DNA of 49,106 bases, from positions 1 through 49,106 of the forward strand of contig JAGBTM010000005.1 in NCBI GenBank assembly GCA_017631325.1, written 5' to 3'. Origin of the DNA: Clostridia bacterium (GTDB lineage Bacteria > Bacillota > Clostridia > Oscillospirales > CAG-272). A program made the position numbers and the translations under genes. This document shows positions 7,414 to 17,975 of the stretch, piece by piece. A model generated the notes under the pieces. The model saw only the letters and a list, made by a program, of their open reading frames with translations, searched no databases and had not been told where the DNA came from. The first letter of the stretch is position 1; each line of letters starts with the position of its first letter.

Positions 7414-8451
7414 ATGATTAAAGAAATTACAGCAGTAGGAAAGGATATCCTCGAGGCAAAGGAAAACGCGCGCACGGCACTCGGCGCGGGCGAACTCGAT
7501 GAGGTCCAGTTTGAAATAGTAGACGCAGGTACAAAGGGATTTTTCGGCTTTATGTCAAGACCTGCAAAGGTAAGAGCTTTCATTGAAACTCCCGACGAAA
7601 AGGAGAAGCCTAAGCACAAGGAGCGCACCGAAAACGGCTCCGAGGGCAGCGAGCGTCGCGGCAAGAAGCGCCGTCAGAGAGGCGACAAAAAGAAAGCTCA
7701 GCGTCCCCAGGGCGAAAGCAAGCCCGCAGCTCCCAAGAGCGAGATTATTCCCGAGGAGGAGCTTAAAATGGAGCGCCGCGAGTGCGGTGAGGGCGAGGAT
7801 ATGTCCTTTGATTTTATCAAGACGGTTATCAAGGACATCGGCCTTTCAGCAGAAGCAGAGCTTTATTCCTGCGAGGACGGAACCAGAAGAATTACCGTCG
7901 TAGGCGAGGACGCATCTGTTCTTATCGGCCACCACGGCGAAACCCTCGATGCTCTTCAGTATCTCGCAAACCTCGCTTCCGCAAGAAAGAACATCAACGG
8001 CGAGCGTGACAAGAGCCGCGTCACCATTGATATCGAGGGATACAGAAGAAAGAGAGAGGCAACTCTCCGTGCTCTCGCCAGAAGAATGGCGCAGAAGGCT
8101 CTCAGAAACAAGAGAAGCGTTATGCTCGAGCCCATGAGCGCCTACGAGAGAAGAATTATTCACTCCGAAATTCAGAACATCGAGGGCGTCTGCACGAACT
8201 CCATCGGCTCTGACAACAACAGAAAGATAGTTATTTACCTCACTGACAAGAAGCCTAAGGGCCTCTTTGAAGAGGAGAAGAAAACTCCTCTCGCTGAGGA
8301 ATTTGCATCTGACGAAGCAACCGAAATCACCAACTCAATTCTCGGTAGCGAGCTTTCCACCGACTCAGACGAGTCCTCAAGAGAGGTTTTCACAGTTGAA
8401 GAGCTTCGCCCCGCAGACGATATAGTTGACGAGGACGGAGATTTACAGTAA
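7414..8451 (+). CDS. khpB: KhpB/Jag RNA-binding protein
   Basis: KhpB (Jag, EloR) is an RNA-binding regulator of cell elongation and partner of KhpA. Of 345 residues, the Jag-N domain covers about 1-55 (DAGTKGFFGF). A highly charged linker follows (60-125), then a KH domain with IGHHGETL at 171-178 and an R3H domain with the RRIIH motif at 246-250. An acidic tail of about 70 residues completes the protein. It lies 15 bases after yidC, its conserved neighbour, and two bases before mnmE. The long charged linker is extended compared with compact family members. Confidence 0.94.
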   Translation: MIKEITAVGKDILEAKENARTALGAGELDEVQFEIVDAGTKGFFGFMSRPAKVRAFIETPDEKEKPKHKERTENGSEGSERRGKKRRQRGDKKKAQRPQGESKPAAPKSEIIPEEELKMERRECGEGEDMSFDFIKTVIKDIGLSAEAELYSCEDGTRRITVVGEDASVLIGHHGETLDALQYLANLASARKNINGERDKSRVTIDIEGYRRKREATLRALARRMAQKALRNKRSVMLEPMSAYERRIIHSEIQNIEGVCTNSIGSDNNRKIVIYLTDKKPKGLFEEEKKTPLAEEFASDEATEITNSILGSELSTDSDESSREVFTVEELRPADDIVDEDGDLQ

Positions 8452-8453
8452 AT

Positions 8454-9845
8454 ATGGCTCTATTGTTTGATACGATAGCGGCTGTGTCAACCCCACCCGG
8501 CAAGGGTGGGGTTGCCGTTATAAGAATGTCGGGCGAGCAGGCCGACAGGATAGGCGAGAGCCTTTTTTCCCCAAAGGGAAATCTTACCTATCGCGAGCTA
8601 AAACCGAGAGTACAGTACTACGGCTATATAGTGAGATGCGGCGAGGTAATAGACGACGTACTTCTTGTGCGCTACCCTGCCCCGAAATCCTACACCGGCG
8701 AGGACACGGTTGAGATAAGCTGTCACGGTGGCACTCTCATAACCCGAACGGTGCTTGAGGCTCTACTCACCGAGGGGGCAAGAGCCGCGGAGCCCGGAGA
8801 GTTCACGAGGCGCGCTTTCATAAACGGCAAGCTGACGCTCACCGAAACCGAGGCGATAGGCTCTCTGCTTGACGCTCACGGCAGCTGGCAGATTAAGCTC
8901 TCCTCAGAGCCCTCGCGACGCAGACTTAACGAAAGAATTTCAGCGATAAGAGAACGGCTCGTCAGGGCTATGAGCTCTATGTACGCCCGTATCGACTATC
9001 CCGACGAGGACCTTGGCGACTACGGTGACGGGGAGCTTCTCTCAGAGCTTGCGGCCGTCAAGGATATGCTCCTGTCTCTCAAGAATACCTATCGCACCGG
9101 AAGAGCTATATCAGAGGGCATCACGGCAGCGATAGTCGGTAAGCCAAACGTAGGAAAAAGCTCGTTTTATAACATGCTGGTCGGTGAGGACGCAGCAATA
9201 GTAACAAGCCTTGCGGGAACCACCCGTGACGTGCTTGAAAAAAGCGTATCGGTCGGCAAGGTTATGCTAAGGCTCTGTGATACAGCAGGCATAAGACACG
9301 GGGAAAATCTCGATGCAGTCGAGCAAATCGGAATGAACAAAAGCCGTAAAATGATGGAAAAATGCGAGCTTTTATTTACAATTTTCGATGCTTCGCGCCC
9401 GTTTGACGATGAGGACGAAGCGATAATCGACTCCATTTGTAAGCTTAATTCAACTAAAATCGCAGTCATAAACAAGTGCGACAGAGAGTGCGTTTTTGAC
9501 AAAGAGCGTCTTGGCTCGGGCTTTGATAGAGTCCTTACCTTATCGACCCTAAACGAAGCCGAGGCTATATCGGCTGTCACCGAGGCTCTCGAGGAGCTTT
9601 TCACCGACGGTAAGATAGCGCTTGGCAAGGAGGCAGTAATTTCCTCTGCGCGTCAGCACGCAGCGCTCTCTCGCTCGCTTGATTTTCTTTGTGCAGCATG
9701 CGATGCGCTCGAGCTCGGTATATCTCAGGACGCAGTATCCTCGGACGTTGAGCGCTCACTCGGAGCACTCGGTGAGCTTGACGGCAGAGCCGTCAGCGAG
9801 GAAATAGTACAGGATATTTTTTCACGCTTTTGCGTTGGAAAATAA
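8454..9845 (+). CDS. mnmE: tRNA uridine-5-carboxymethylaminomethyl GTPase MnmE
   Basis: MnmE, with MnmG, makes the cmnm5 modification at the wobble uridine of several tRNAs. The 463-residue product has a tetrahydrofolate-binding N-terminal domain, a G domain with GKPNVGKSS (229-237), DTAG (276-279) and NKCD, and the C-terminal catalytic end FCVGK, matching the C-x-G-K signature. Length and domains are complete. MnmG usually follows but is not in the window; an RNHCP gene follows instead. Confidence 0.96.
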   Translation: MALLFDTIAAVSTPPGKGGVAVIRMSGEQADRIGESLFSPKGNLTYRELKPRVQYYGYIVRCGEVIDDVLLVRYPAPKSYTGEDTVEISCHGGTLITRTVLEALLTEGARAAEPGEFTRRAFINGKLTLTETEAIGSLLDAHGSWQIKLSSEPSRRRLNERISAIRERLVRAMSSMYARIDYPDEDLGDYGDGELLSELAAVKDMLLSLKNTYRTGRAISEGITAAIVGKPNVGKSSFYNMLVGEDAAIVTSLAGTTRDVLEKSVSVGKVMLRLCDTAGIRHGENLDAVEQIGMNKSRKMMEKCELLFTIFDASRPFDDEDEAIIDSICKLNSTKIAVINKCDRECVFDKERLGSGFDRVLTLSTLNEAEAISAVTEALEELFTDGKIALGKEAVISSARQHAALSRSLDFLCAACDALELGISQDAVSSDVERSLGALGELDGRAVSEEIVQDIFSRFCVGK

Positions 9846-9855
9846 GTGATGGATT

Positions 9856-10188
9856 ATGGAAGAAAAGAGATTTAAAAAGAACGACGAGGGCTTCATTTGT
9901 AAAAATTGCGGAAAAGAGGTTCTCCCTCTCGGATTTACCTCGAGAAACCACTGTCCCTTTTGCCTTTGCTCTCTACACGTCGATATAAACCCCGGCGACA
10001 GAGCAAACGAGTGCTGTGGAATACTCCGTCCCATACGCGCCTTGCCAGATAACAAGCGCGGATATATCATAATCCACCGTTGCGACAGATGCGGCAAGGA
10101 GGTTAGAAACCGAGCCGCCCACGAGGCTAAGGTTCAACCCGACGATACAGACCTCTTAATCAAGCTGACAGCAGGGGTTGCGCCTTAA
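9856..10188 (+). CDS. RNHCP domain zinc-ribbon protein
   Basis: This 110-residue protein matches the RNHCP family, named for its SRNHCPFCL motif (near residues 29-37). Paired cysteines are CKNC (15-18), CPFC and CDRC near residue 77, which suggests one or two zinc ribbons. The function is unknown to me; families of this type are thought to bind nucleic acid, which is inference only. It starts 10 bases after mnmE and ends before two hairpins, so it is the last gene of the rpmH-mnmE series. No membrane segment or signal is present. Confidence 0.85.
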   Translation: MEEKRFKKNDEGFICKNCGKEVLPLGFTSRNHCPFCLCSLHVDINPGDRANECCGILRPIRALPDNKRGYIIIHRCDRCGKEVRNRAAHEAKVQPDDTDLLIKLTAGVAP

Positions 10189-10202
10189 TTTTCTCAGAAT
10201 AA

Positions 10203-10227
10203 AAGACGGCTTCAGGACTGCCGTCTT
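10203..10227 (+). terminator. Hairpin after the RNHCP gene
   Basis: AAGACGGC pairs perfectly with GCCGTCTT over a nine-base loop, followed by a short T/A tract. It is the first of two consecutive stems that end the rpmH-RNHCP transcript. Confidence 0.6.
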
Positions 10228-10268
10228 ATATGAATGCTCCCAAATTTTTATCTAAGTAAAAACAGCAT

Positions 10269-10320
10269 AGACCGTCATGGCAAACAGTAGGATTTGCTCA
10301 TGGCGGTCTTTTGTACTTTT
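10269..10320 (+). terminator. Strong terminator before the atp operon
   Basis: A long stem pairs AGACCGTCATGGCAAA with TTTGCTCATGGCGGTCT (one bulge and one G-T pair) around a short loop, then TTTTGTACTTTTT. It isolates the upstream operon from the atp promoter. Confidence 0.85.
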
Positions 10321-10350
10321 TAAAAAACTTTTATGTGAGCTAAAAGGGTA

Positions 10351-10379
10351 TTGAATATTTTGCATATCTGTGGTATCAT
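10351..10379 (+). promoter_or_regulatory. Promoter of the ATP synthase operon
   Basis: TTGAAT (10351-10356) and TATCAT (10374-10379) are 17 bases apart, and the -10 is preceded by TGG, giving an extended -10. The leader is about 45 bases to the first start codon. Confidence 0.6.
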
Positions 10380-10430
10380 ATTATATATATAATATTTTCG
10401 CATTTGACGATTTACTTAGCGGAGGTCAAA

Positions 10431-10748
10431 TTGTATAAAAGAATTATAAGCGCCGCTTATACGATAAACATAATTTTTCAGGCGTTTTTCACCCTCGCTA
10501 TGCCCATCGGACTCGGGCTTCTTTTGTCGTGGCTTCTTACAAGCTATGCCTCATTTCCCCAATGGACCTACGCTATTCTCGTAGTCCTCGGAGCGCTTAC
10601 AGGATTTTATTCTATGATAAAATTCGTGCTTTCGGCCATGGCTGGACTCGAGCGCCTTGAAAAGCAGAGGGGCGCCTCAAAGGACAACTCCCAAGTTGGC
10701 GTTATTCCCAAAAAAACATGCAGCGATAACGATGTAGATAGCGTCTGA
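10431..10748 (+). CDS. AtpZ/AtpI-like membrane protein, first gene of atp operon
   Basis: A 105-residue protein with two membrane segments (about 10-35 and 42-65, ending FYSMIKFVLSAM), the layout of the short F0F1-associated AtpZ/AtpI proteins thought to aid c-ring assembly or ion supply. A basic and polar tail follows. The start is read as TTG at 10431 because GGAGG at 10421-10425 is five bases away; an in-frame TTG at 10404 has no ribosome site. The family call rests on topology and position, not on a strong motif. Confidence 0.7.
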   Translation: MYKRIISAAYTINIIFQAFFTLAMPIGLGLLLSWLLTSYASFPQWTYAILVVLGALTGFYSMIKFVLSAMAGLERLEKQRGASKDNSQVGVIPKKTCSDNDVDSV

Positions 10749-10780
10749 TTTCGCACAAAAACACTATAAAGGTTAAACGT

Positions 10781-11389
10781 ATGAAAAGCATCAACAAAAG
10801 TATAAAGGAAAGCGCACCGCTCCTTTTCGGAGAAGCCGTTGCCGTAGCACTCGTCGTTGTTGGATACGCCGTAGCGTCAGCCTTCACGGAAATCAGCATG
10901 ACGGGCGCTGTGCTTGGCGCCCTGCTCGGCGCTTTGGTTTCAGTATTAAACTATTTCTTTCTGTCGCTTGCGGTAAACCGCGCAGTAGACGGCTACCTTG
11001 AGCTTCGCGGAACACACGAAATGACGGATGAGCAGGCCGAGAAATTCACGGCCGAGCACTCGATGAGAATACAAAACGCGCTCAGAACCTCTTTTCTTGC
11101 TCGAACGGTCTCCATCGTCGCAGTGCTGGTTTTAGCATTTATCACAGAGTGGTTCTCTCCTCTTGCGACCGCGATACCGCTTCTTTTGTATCGCCCGATT
11201 CTTACCGTATCCGAGATTATAAGAGAGAAGCTTCAGAGGGCTAAGTCCACCAAGTCGGCAGAAAAATTCTCTTGCGGTCAAGATGCTGGCAGATGCGATG
11301 CGCCAAAGGAGGCGGCTGGGGCAAGCCTATCCGATACCGAAAACGATAACGGGTGCATCCCTGCACAGACAAAGGAGGGTGATGAATAG
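10781..11389 (+). CDS. atpI: ATP synthase subunit I-like protein
   Basis: This 202-residue protein has four hydrophobic segments (about 13-35, 40-63, 105-122, 126-142) and resembles the ATP synthase I family, which helps c-ring assembly. Its place directly before atpB supports this. A conserved-looking basic loop joins segments 2 and 3. The last 50 residues form a hydrophilic tail with cysteines and acidic stretches not usual for the family. Its TAG stop shares one base with the GTG start of atpB. Confidence 0.78.
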   Translation: MKSINKSIKESAPLLFGEAVAVALVVVGYAVASAFTEISMTGAVLGALLGALVSVLNYFFLSLAVNRAVDGYLELRGTHEMTDEQAEKFTAEHSMRIQNALRTSFLARTVSIVAVLVLAFITEWFSPLATAIPLLLYRPILTVSEIIREKLQRAKSTKSAEKFSCGQDAGRCDAPKEAAGASLSDTENDNGCIPAQTKEGDE

Positions 11390-12183
11390 TGGACCTTCAG
11401 GTAAACGGCCCTAAGGTGTTTTTTGAGCTTCCGTTTGATTTGCCGGACAGCGCAATTTTCACTATGAAAAATCTTATAACCCAAACGACCGTATCCATCG
11501 CCGCCGTGACGGTTATTCTGATAGCACTTGCGCTTATCGTCTCACGTAAAATCACAAAGCGCCCGGGCAAACTTCAGGTAGTCGCAGAAAAGCTCGTATC
11601 AATGCTCTACGGCTTGGTCGAGGACACTATGGGTAAGCATAATCTTAAATTTGCGCCATATATCGGCACGATTTTTCTCTCCTCTATTATAGGAACGCTC
11701 ATAGGAACGACTCAGCTGTTCCGTTCAACGACCGCGGACCTCTCGGTCACTGCGGCTTGGGCTATCGTAACAACGGGTATGGTGTGGTATAACAACATCA
11801 AGAACTTCGGCTTTGGCACCTGGCTCAAGGGCTTCACCGAGCCGATAGTCGTAATGACGCCTATGAATATCGTTTCCGAAATCGCAAACCCCGTGTCCAT
11901 GGCATTCCGTCACTTTGGAAACGTGGCAGGCGGATCGGTGCTTACCGCTCTTATATACGGCGCGCTCTCCGCGGCATCAAGCCTTCTTTTCTCGTGGCTT
12001 CCCGGAGCGCTTTCGCAAATCCCGTTCCTTGCGGCAGGTATACCCGCATTTCTTTCTATATACTTTGATTTATTCTCGGGCTTCGTTCAGGCTCTCGTCT
12101 TCTCGCTTCTGACTATGATTTACGTCGGTGGCGCCTGCCCTCCGCCCGAGGAATTGCCCGTCAAAAAGAACGAAAAACAGTGA
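11389..12183 (+). CDS. atpB: F-type ATP synthase subunit a
   Basis: Subunit a provides the ion half-channels of F0. The 264-residue product has five or six membrane segments, and the essential arginine is visible as R174 in FRHFGN, within the conserved NPVSMAFRHFGNVAGG. The start is GTG at 11389, set by AGGAGGGTGAT just upstream and by the one-base overlap with the previous stop. An inverted repeat begins directly at the stop codon, and a 209-base A-rich gap separates it from atpE. Confidence 0.96.
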   Translation: MDLQVNGPKVFFELPFDLPDSAIFTMKNLITQTTVSIAAVTVILIALALIVSRKITKRPGKLQVVAEKLVSMLYGLVEDTMGKHNLKFAPYIGTIFLSSIIGTLIGTTQLFRSTTADLSVTAAWAIVTTGMVWYNNIKNFGFGTWLKGFTEPIVVMTPMNIVSEIANPVSMAFRHFGNVAGGSVLTALIYGALSAASSLLFSWLPGALSQIPFLAAGIPAFLSIYFDLFSGFVQALVFSLLTMIYVGGACPPPEELPVKKNEKQ

Positions 12184-12223
12184 TTTTGTCAATAAGAGTT
12201 TACAAAATAAGTCGTTGACAAAA
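12184..12223 (+). repeat. AT-rich inverted repeat after atpB
   Basis: TTTTGTCAA (12184-12192) is the exact complement of TTGACAAAA (12215-12223), and a near-match TTTACAAAA lies between at 12199-12207. It begins at the base after the atpB stop. Because it lies inside the atp operon it is more likely an mRNA processing or stability element than a terminator. It belongs to the TTTTGTAAAT hairpin group also seen at 15364, 38994 and 42389. Confidence 0.6.
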
Positions 12224-12623
<400 letters not shown>

Positions 12624-12767
12624 TTTTTCTATTTATTTTTCCTCTCCCACGTCAACTTAAAGCAGTGCGGCGCGCCGAGAGGTTAAAGACCTTTATCAGC
12701 CCCCTCACCGTCAGGCGCTTGTCGGTGAAGCTGGGATTTATCTAAACGCGCGAAGGAGGATACCATA
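12624..12767 (+). promoter_or_regulatory. Structured spacer between atpE and atpF
   Basis: This 144-base gap has a pyrimidine-rich start, then TCACCG (12705-12710) pairing with CGGTGA (12723-12728), with flanking CCC/GGG able to extend the stem. There is no T-run, so a terminator is unlikely. It could act as an RNA-processing or stability barrier that lets atpE mRNA differ in amount from the rest. Confidence 0.4.
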
Positions 12768-13292
12768 ATGGGACTTTTATCTATGCTTGACAAGTTTGAG
12801 AACTTTGTCGGTGTAAACTTCTGGACGATGATTTTCGCGTGGATAAACCTTCTTATTCTGTATCTGTTTCTCAAAAAGCTACTCTTCAAGCCTCTCAAGA
12901 ATATGATAGACTCAAGGCAAAAGGAGATAGACGATATGTACTCGGAGGCCGAAAGCTCGCGCAAGGGAGCCGAAGCGCTAAAATCCGAATACGAGGAAAA
13001 AATCAGCCGTGCCGGTGAAGAGAGCGAGCAAATTCTCCGAACCGCACTAAGACGCGCCCAGCTCAAAGAGGAAGAAATTCTTCGTGAGGCAAACGAAAAA
13101 GCCTCGCGCACTCTGGAGCGTGCTGAGGAGCAAATTGCACAGGAAAAGAAGCGCGCAGTCAACGACATTAAAAACGAGGTTTCCTCGCTGGCTATCGATA
13201 TTGCAGCAGCCGTTATCGGACGCGACGTATCAGAGAGCGAGCACGAGGAGCTTATAAACGAATTTATAGAAAACATAGGTGAAGAAAAATGA
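12768..13292 (+). CDS. atpF: F-type ATP synthase subunit b
   Basis: Subunit b is the peripheral stalk. The 174-residue product has one N-terminal membrane helix (about 18-36, FWTMIFAWINLLILYLF) followed by a long charged amphipathic helix rich in E, K, R and A, the right-handed coiled-coil stalk. The C-terminal region (about 140-170) would meet subunit delta. GAAGGAGGATACC precedes the ATG. Its stop overlaps the atpH start by four bases. Confidence 0.95.
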   Translation: MGLLSMLDKFENFVGVNFWTMIFAWINLLILYLFLKKLLFKPLKNMIDSRQKEIDDMYSEAESSRKGAEALKSEYEEKISRAGEESEQILRTALRRAQLKEEEILREANEKASRTLERAEEQIAQEKKRAVNDIKNEVSSLAIDIAAAVIGRDVSESEHEELINEFIENIGEEK

Positions 13293-13822
13293 CGGCGGCA
13301 AAGGAATATGCGACGGCACTCTATGAGCTTTCCGACGAATGCGGCCTGACCGAGGCGGTTATGGAAGACGTCGTCTTAGCCCGCACCCTGTTTTCTGAAA
13401 ATCCCGAGTATTCAAAGCTTCTTGATACGCCCGCAGTACCGAAGGAGGAGCGCATAGCCCTCATAGACGAGGCGCTCGGTGAGCTTGACAAAAACCTTTT
13501 GAGCCTTATCAAAATTCTTGCCGAGCATCACGCGACACGCACCTTTCCTAAGGTAGCGGACGAGTATTCGAGGATTTACGACACAGCACACGGTATAATG
13601 AGAGCCGAGATTATCAGCGCGCGTCCGCTTACAGACGCACAGCTCTCAAGCCTTACCGACAGGCTTTCAAAAAAATGCGGCAAAACGGTTAAGCTAACCG
13701 CAAAGGTAGATAAGAGTCTGCTCGGCGGCGCTAAGCTTCGTTACCTTGGGATACAGCTTGACGGCACGGTTAAATCAAGACTTGAGGCTGCCGAGCGTAA
13801 AATCAAGGAGCTAGTTATTTAA
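13289..13822 (+). CDS. atpH: F-type ATP synthase subunit delta
   Basis: Subunit delta (OSCP) joins the b stalk to the top of F1. The 177-residue product starts AAKEYATALYELSDECG, the usual N-terminal helix. The C-terminal part contains VDKSLLGGAKLRYLG, equivalent to the conserved D-x-x-x-x-GG-x-x-x-x-x-G region. Length is standard. It overlaps atpF by four bases (ATGA) and leads to atpA after 22 bases. Confidence 0.94.
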   Translation: MTAAKEYATALYELSDECGLTEAVMEDVVLARTLFSENPEYSKLLDTPAVPKEERIALIDEALGELDKNLLSLIKILAEHHATRTFPKVADEYSRIYDTAHGIMRAEIISARPLTDAQLSSLTDRLSKKCGKTVKLTAKVDKSLLGGAKLRYLGIQLDGTVKSRLEAAERKIKELVI

Positions 13823-13844
13823 AAAATTTTAGGTTGGTGATAAA

Positions 13845-15350
13845 ATGCAATCAAAAATTGACGACATCAGCAAAATTATCAAGGAACAAATAAGAAACTA
13901 CGAGAAGCGCACCTCCGAGGACGAAATCGGCTACGTTATATCGGTCGGTGACGGCATCGCAAAGGTACACGGAATAGAAAAGTGTAAATCAAACGAGCTT
14001 CTCGAGTTCTCGAACGGCACGTTCGGTATGGCATTAAACCTTGAAGAGAGCTTTGTCAGTGCAACTCTTCTCGGCACCGACGTCGGTATCTCCGAGGGCA
14101 GCATAGTCAAGCGTACGGGACGCGTAGTATCGGTTCCCGTGGGCGAAGCCCTTATCGGAAGAGTCGTAAACGCTCTCGGTGAGCCTCTTGATATGGGTGG
14201 GCCTATCGCAAACGACGGATACAGCCCCATCGAGCGCCGTGCCTACGGCATTATCGAGAGAAAATCGGTTTCGGTTCCTCTCCAGACAGGAATCAAGGCT
14301 ATCGACTCTATGATACCGATAGGCAGAGGACAGCGTGAGCTTATCATAGGTGACAGACAGACGGGAAAAACCGTTATTGCTACCGACACTATAATAAACC
14401 AGCGTGGCAAGGGAGTTATTTGCATCTACGTTGCAATAGGACAGAAGCAATCCACTGTAACCGGCGTTGTTGATACTCTTACGAAAAGTGGCGCTATGGA
14501 CTACACCATAGTAGTTGCAGCTACGGCCTCAGACCCCGCTCCCCTGCAATACATCGCGCCCTACTCGGGCTGTGCTATGGGCGAATATTTCATGGACCGC
14601 GGACGCGACGTGCTTATAGTTTACGACGACCTATCGAAGCACGCAGTTGCCTATCGTGCCCTTTCACTTCTTATCAGACGTCCACCGGGCCGTGAGGCAT
14701 ACCCGGGCGACGTATTCTATCTTCACTCAAGACTTCTTGAGCGCGCGGCACGCCTTTCGTCCGAATACGGTGGAGGCTCGCTCACCGCTCTGCCCATAAT
14801 CGAAACTCAGGCGGGTGACGTATCCGCTTATATACCCACGAATGTAATATCCATAACCGACGGTCAGATATTCCTCGAGAGCGAGCTGTTCCACTCAGGA
14901 GTACGCCCTGCCGTAAACCCGGGTATTTCGGTATCGCGAGTTGGCGGAAACGCTCAAATCAAGGCGATGAAAAAGGTTGCCGGCACTCTTAAGCTTCTCT
15001 ACTCTCAGTACAGAGAGCTTCAGGGCTTTGCCCAGTTTGGCTCTGACCTCGACCAAGATACCAAGGCAAGACTTGCCCAGGGCCAAAGAATAGTTGAGGT
15101 TCTCAAGCAGGACCGTGGCTCTCCAGTCAAGGTAGAGCTTCAGATAGCTATTATTTACGCGGTTGTAAATAATCTTCTTTATGACGTCGAGCTTTCACGC
15201 ATACGCGATTTTGAGAGTGATTTGTATGAGTACCTCAGCTCAGAGGGTGAGGCTATTCTCACCTCCATCTCAGAAACGGGCCAGCTTTCAAAGGAAACCG
15301 AAGAAGAGCTTAAGACGGCTATCATTCATTGTAAGCAGAAATTTATTTAA
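13845..15350 (+). CDS. atpA: F-type ATP synthase subunit alpha
   Basis: Alpha is the non-catalytic nucleotide-binding subunit of F1. The 501-residue product has GDRQTGKT at 169-176 (Walker A), the YDDLSKHA and [14 protein letters not shown] signatures, and the [13 protein letters not shown] segment typical of the family. Start: an ATG after GGTTGGTGAT. An AT-rich inverted repeat follows the stop codon before atpG. Confidence 0.98.
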   Translation: MQSKIDDISKIIKEQIRNYEKRTSEDEIGYVISVGDGIAKVHGIEKCKSNELLEFSNGTFGMALNLEESFVSATLLGTDVGISEGSIVKRTGRVVSVPVGEALIGRVVNALGEPLDMGGPIANDGYSPIERRAYGIIERKSVSVPLQTGIKAIDSMIPIGRGQRELIIGDRQTGKTVIATDTIINQRGKGVICIYVAIGQKQSTVTGVVDTLTKSGAMDYTIVVAATASDPAPLQYIAPYSGCAMGEYFMDRGRDVLIVYDDLSKHAVAYRALSLLIRRPPGREAYPGDVFYLHSRLLERAARLSSEYGGGSLTALPIIETQAGDVSAYIPTNVISITDGQIFLESELFHSGVRPAVNPGISVSRVGGNAQIKAMKKVAGTLKLLYSQYRELQGFAQFGSDLDQDTKARLAQGQRIVEVLKQDRGSPVKVELQIAIIYAVVNNLLYDVELSRIRDFESDLYEYLSSEGEAILTSISETGQLSKETEEELKTAIIHCKQKFI

Positions 15351-15363
15351 CTTTTTATAGATA

Positions 15364-15385
15364 TTTGCAAATAATGATTTACAAA
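15364..15385 (+). repeat. AT-rich inverted repeat after atpA
   Basis: TTTGCAAAT (15364-15372) and ATTTACAAA (15377-15385) form a stem with one mismatch and a four-base loop. It lies 13 bases after the atpA stop, inside the operon, and belongs to the same group as the repeats at 12184 and 42389. Confidence 0.5.
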
Positions 15386-15412
15386 ATCAAGATTTCAAAG
15401 GGGGTATAAGGC

Positions 15413-16255
15413 ATGGCAGGCGCAGCGATGACAGATATAAAATCGAGAATAAAAAGTGTCAATGGAACCATGCAGATAACCAAGGCCATGGAGCTTGTTG
15501 CCACCTCTAAGCTCAGACGCGCAAAGGAGAGTGCCGAGCGCACCCGTCCGTTTGGAGATATGCTTCGAGAGGCTATCTCAACCGTTCTTGCTTCACCGGA
15601 GGTCAGCCTCCACTCGCTTTTCAAGGCGCGCGACGGCGCAAAGGAGCTTCTCGTCGTTATAGCAGGCGACAGAGGACTTGCAGGAGGATACAACGCAGGT
15701 GTGTTCCGACTTGCCGCGACGCTCTCAGACCCTAAAAGCACAGTATATCTTCCACTTGGAAAAAAAGCCTTTGAGCATTACACTCACAAAGGCGCTGAGG
15801 TTATTATATCCGAGCCGACCTACGTATCAGACCTGTCGGTAAGCGACAGCTTCGATTTAGCAGAGAGCATAATTTCAGGGTGCAAAAGCGGTGAATATTC
15901 CTCGGTTAAGATAGTCTATACAAAATTCGTTTCGATGCTTACTCAAACTCCCGTCGAGGAGCAAATTTTCCCCTTTAAGCTTTCAGCAGGGGATACCGAC
16001 TGTGACGTTATGCTCGGTGGCGAGGCTGAAGAAATAATCGATGGAATACTTCCCTTTTACCTCGGCGGTATCATTTATTCAGCTATAACCGAAGCCTCAG
16101 CGGCCGAATCGGCGGCCAGGCGCACGGCTATGAACGCCGCAAACAAGAACGCATCTGAAATGATAGACTCTCTCATGCTCAAATACAACAGAGCCCGTCA
16201 GGCAATAATAACTCAGGAAATTACCGAGATAGTTTCGGGCGCAGAGGCGCTTTAA
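15413..16255 (+). CDS. atpG: F-type ATP synthase subunit gamma
   Basis: Gamma is the rotating central shaft. The 280-residue product has the N-terminal helix DIKSRIKSVNGTMQITKAM and LVATSKLRRAKE, and the C-terminal helix NASEMIDSLMLKYNRARQA followed by ITQEITEIVSGAEAL, the two coiled-coil strands of the shaft. GDRGLAGGYN near residue 84 is the conserved core. The start ATG at 15413 follows AAAGGGGGTATAAGGC; a second Met is five codons further on. Confidence 0.97.
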   Translation: MAGAAMTDIKSRIKSVNGTMQITKAMELVATSKLRRAKESAERTRPFGDMLREAISTVLASPEVSLHSLFKARDGAKELLVVIAGDRGLAGGYNAGVFRLAATLSDPKSTVYLPLGKKAFEHYTHKGAEVIISEPTYVSDLSVSDSFDLAESIISGCKSGEYSSVKIVYTKFVSMLTQTPVEEQIFPFKLSAGDTDCDVMLGGEAEEIIDGILPFYLGGIIYSAITEASAAESAARRTAMNAANKNASEMIDSLMLKYNRARQAIITQEITEIVSGAEAL

Positions 16256-17704
<1,449 letters not shown>

Positions 17705-17975
17705 TTTCGATAGCTTATATAGCGTTTACCGAGAGCCCGTGTAACGTATTGCCGGATTAAACCAACGGATTTCATTCGTTCCCAAAAATCGGGTTTAAAT
17801 TATACCTAAACGACAGGCTTTTGCTATACCAATCAGTAGTTTCAGCTAAAGCTTATGTAACCGGACACCCACATTCTACACGGACGGAAAAATTCCGTTA
17901 TATAAGCAAGGCTGCACCGTTTCAAACGAATTTTAACCGAAATTTCAAGTAAAAACACCACGAAAGGAAGTCTTT
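17705..17975 (+). other. Long spacer between atpD and atpC
   Basis: This 271-base gap between two genes that are normally adjacent has no ribosome site with a coherent frame, no T-run terminator and no consensus promoter that I can find. It contains short AT-rich words and scattered inverted repeats such as GACGGAAAAATTCCGT near 17882. It could be a remnant of a lost gene or a regulatory leader for atpC. Confidence 0.6.
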
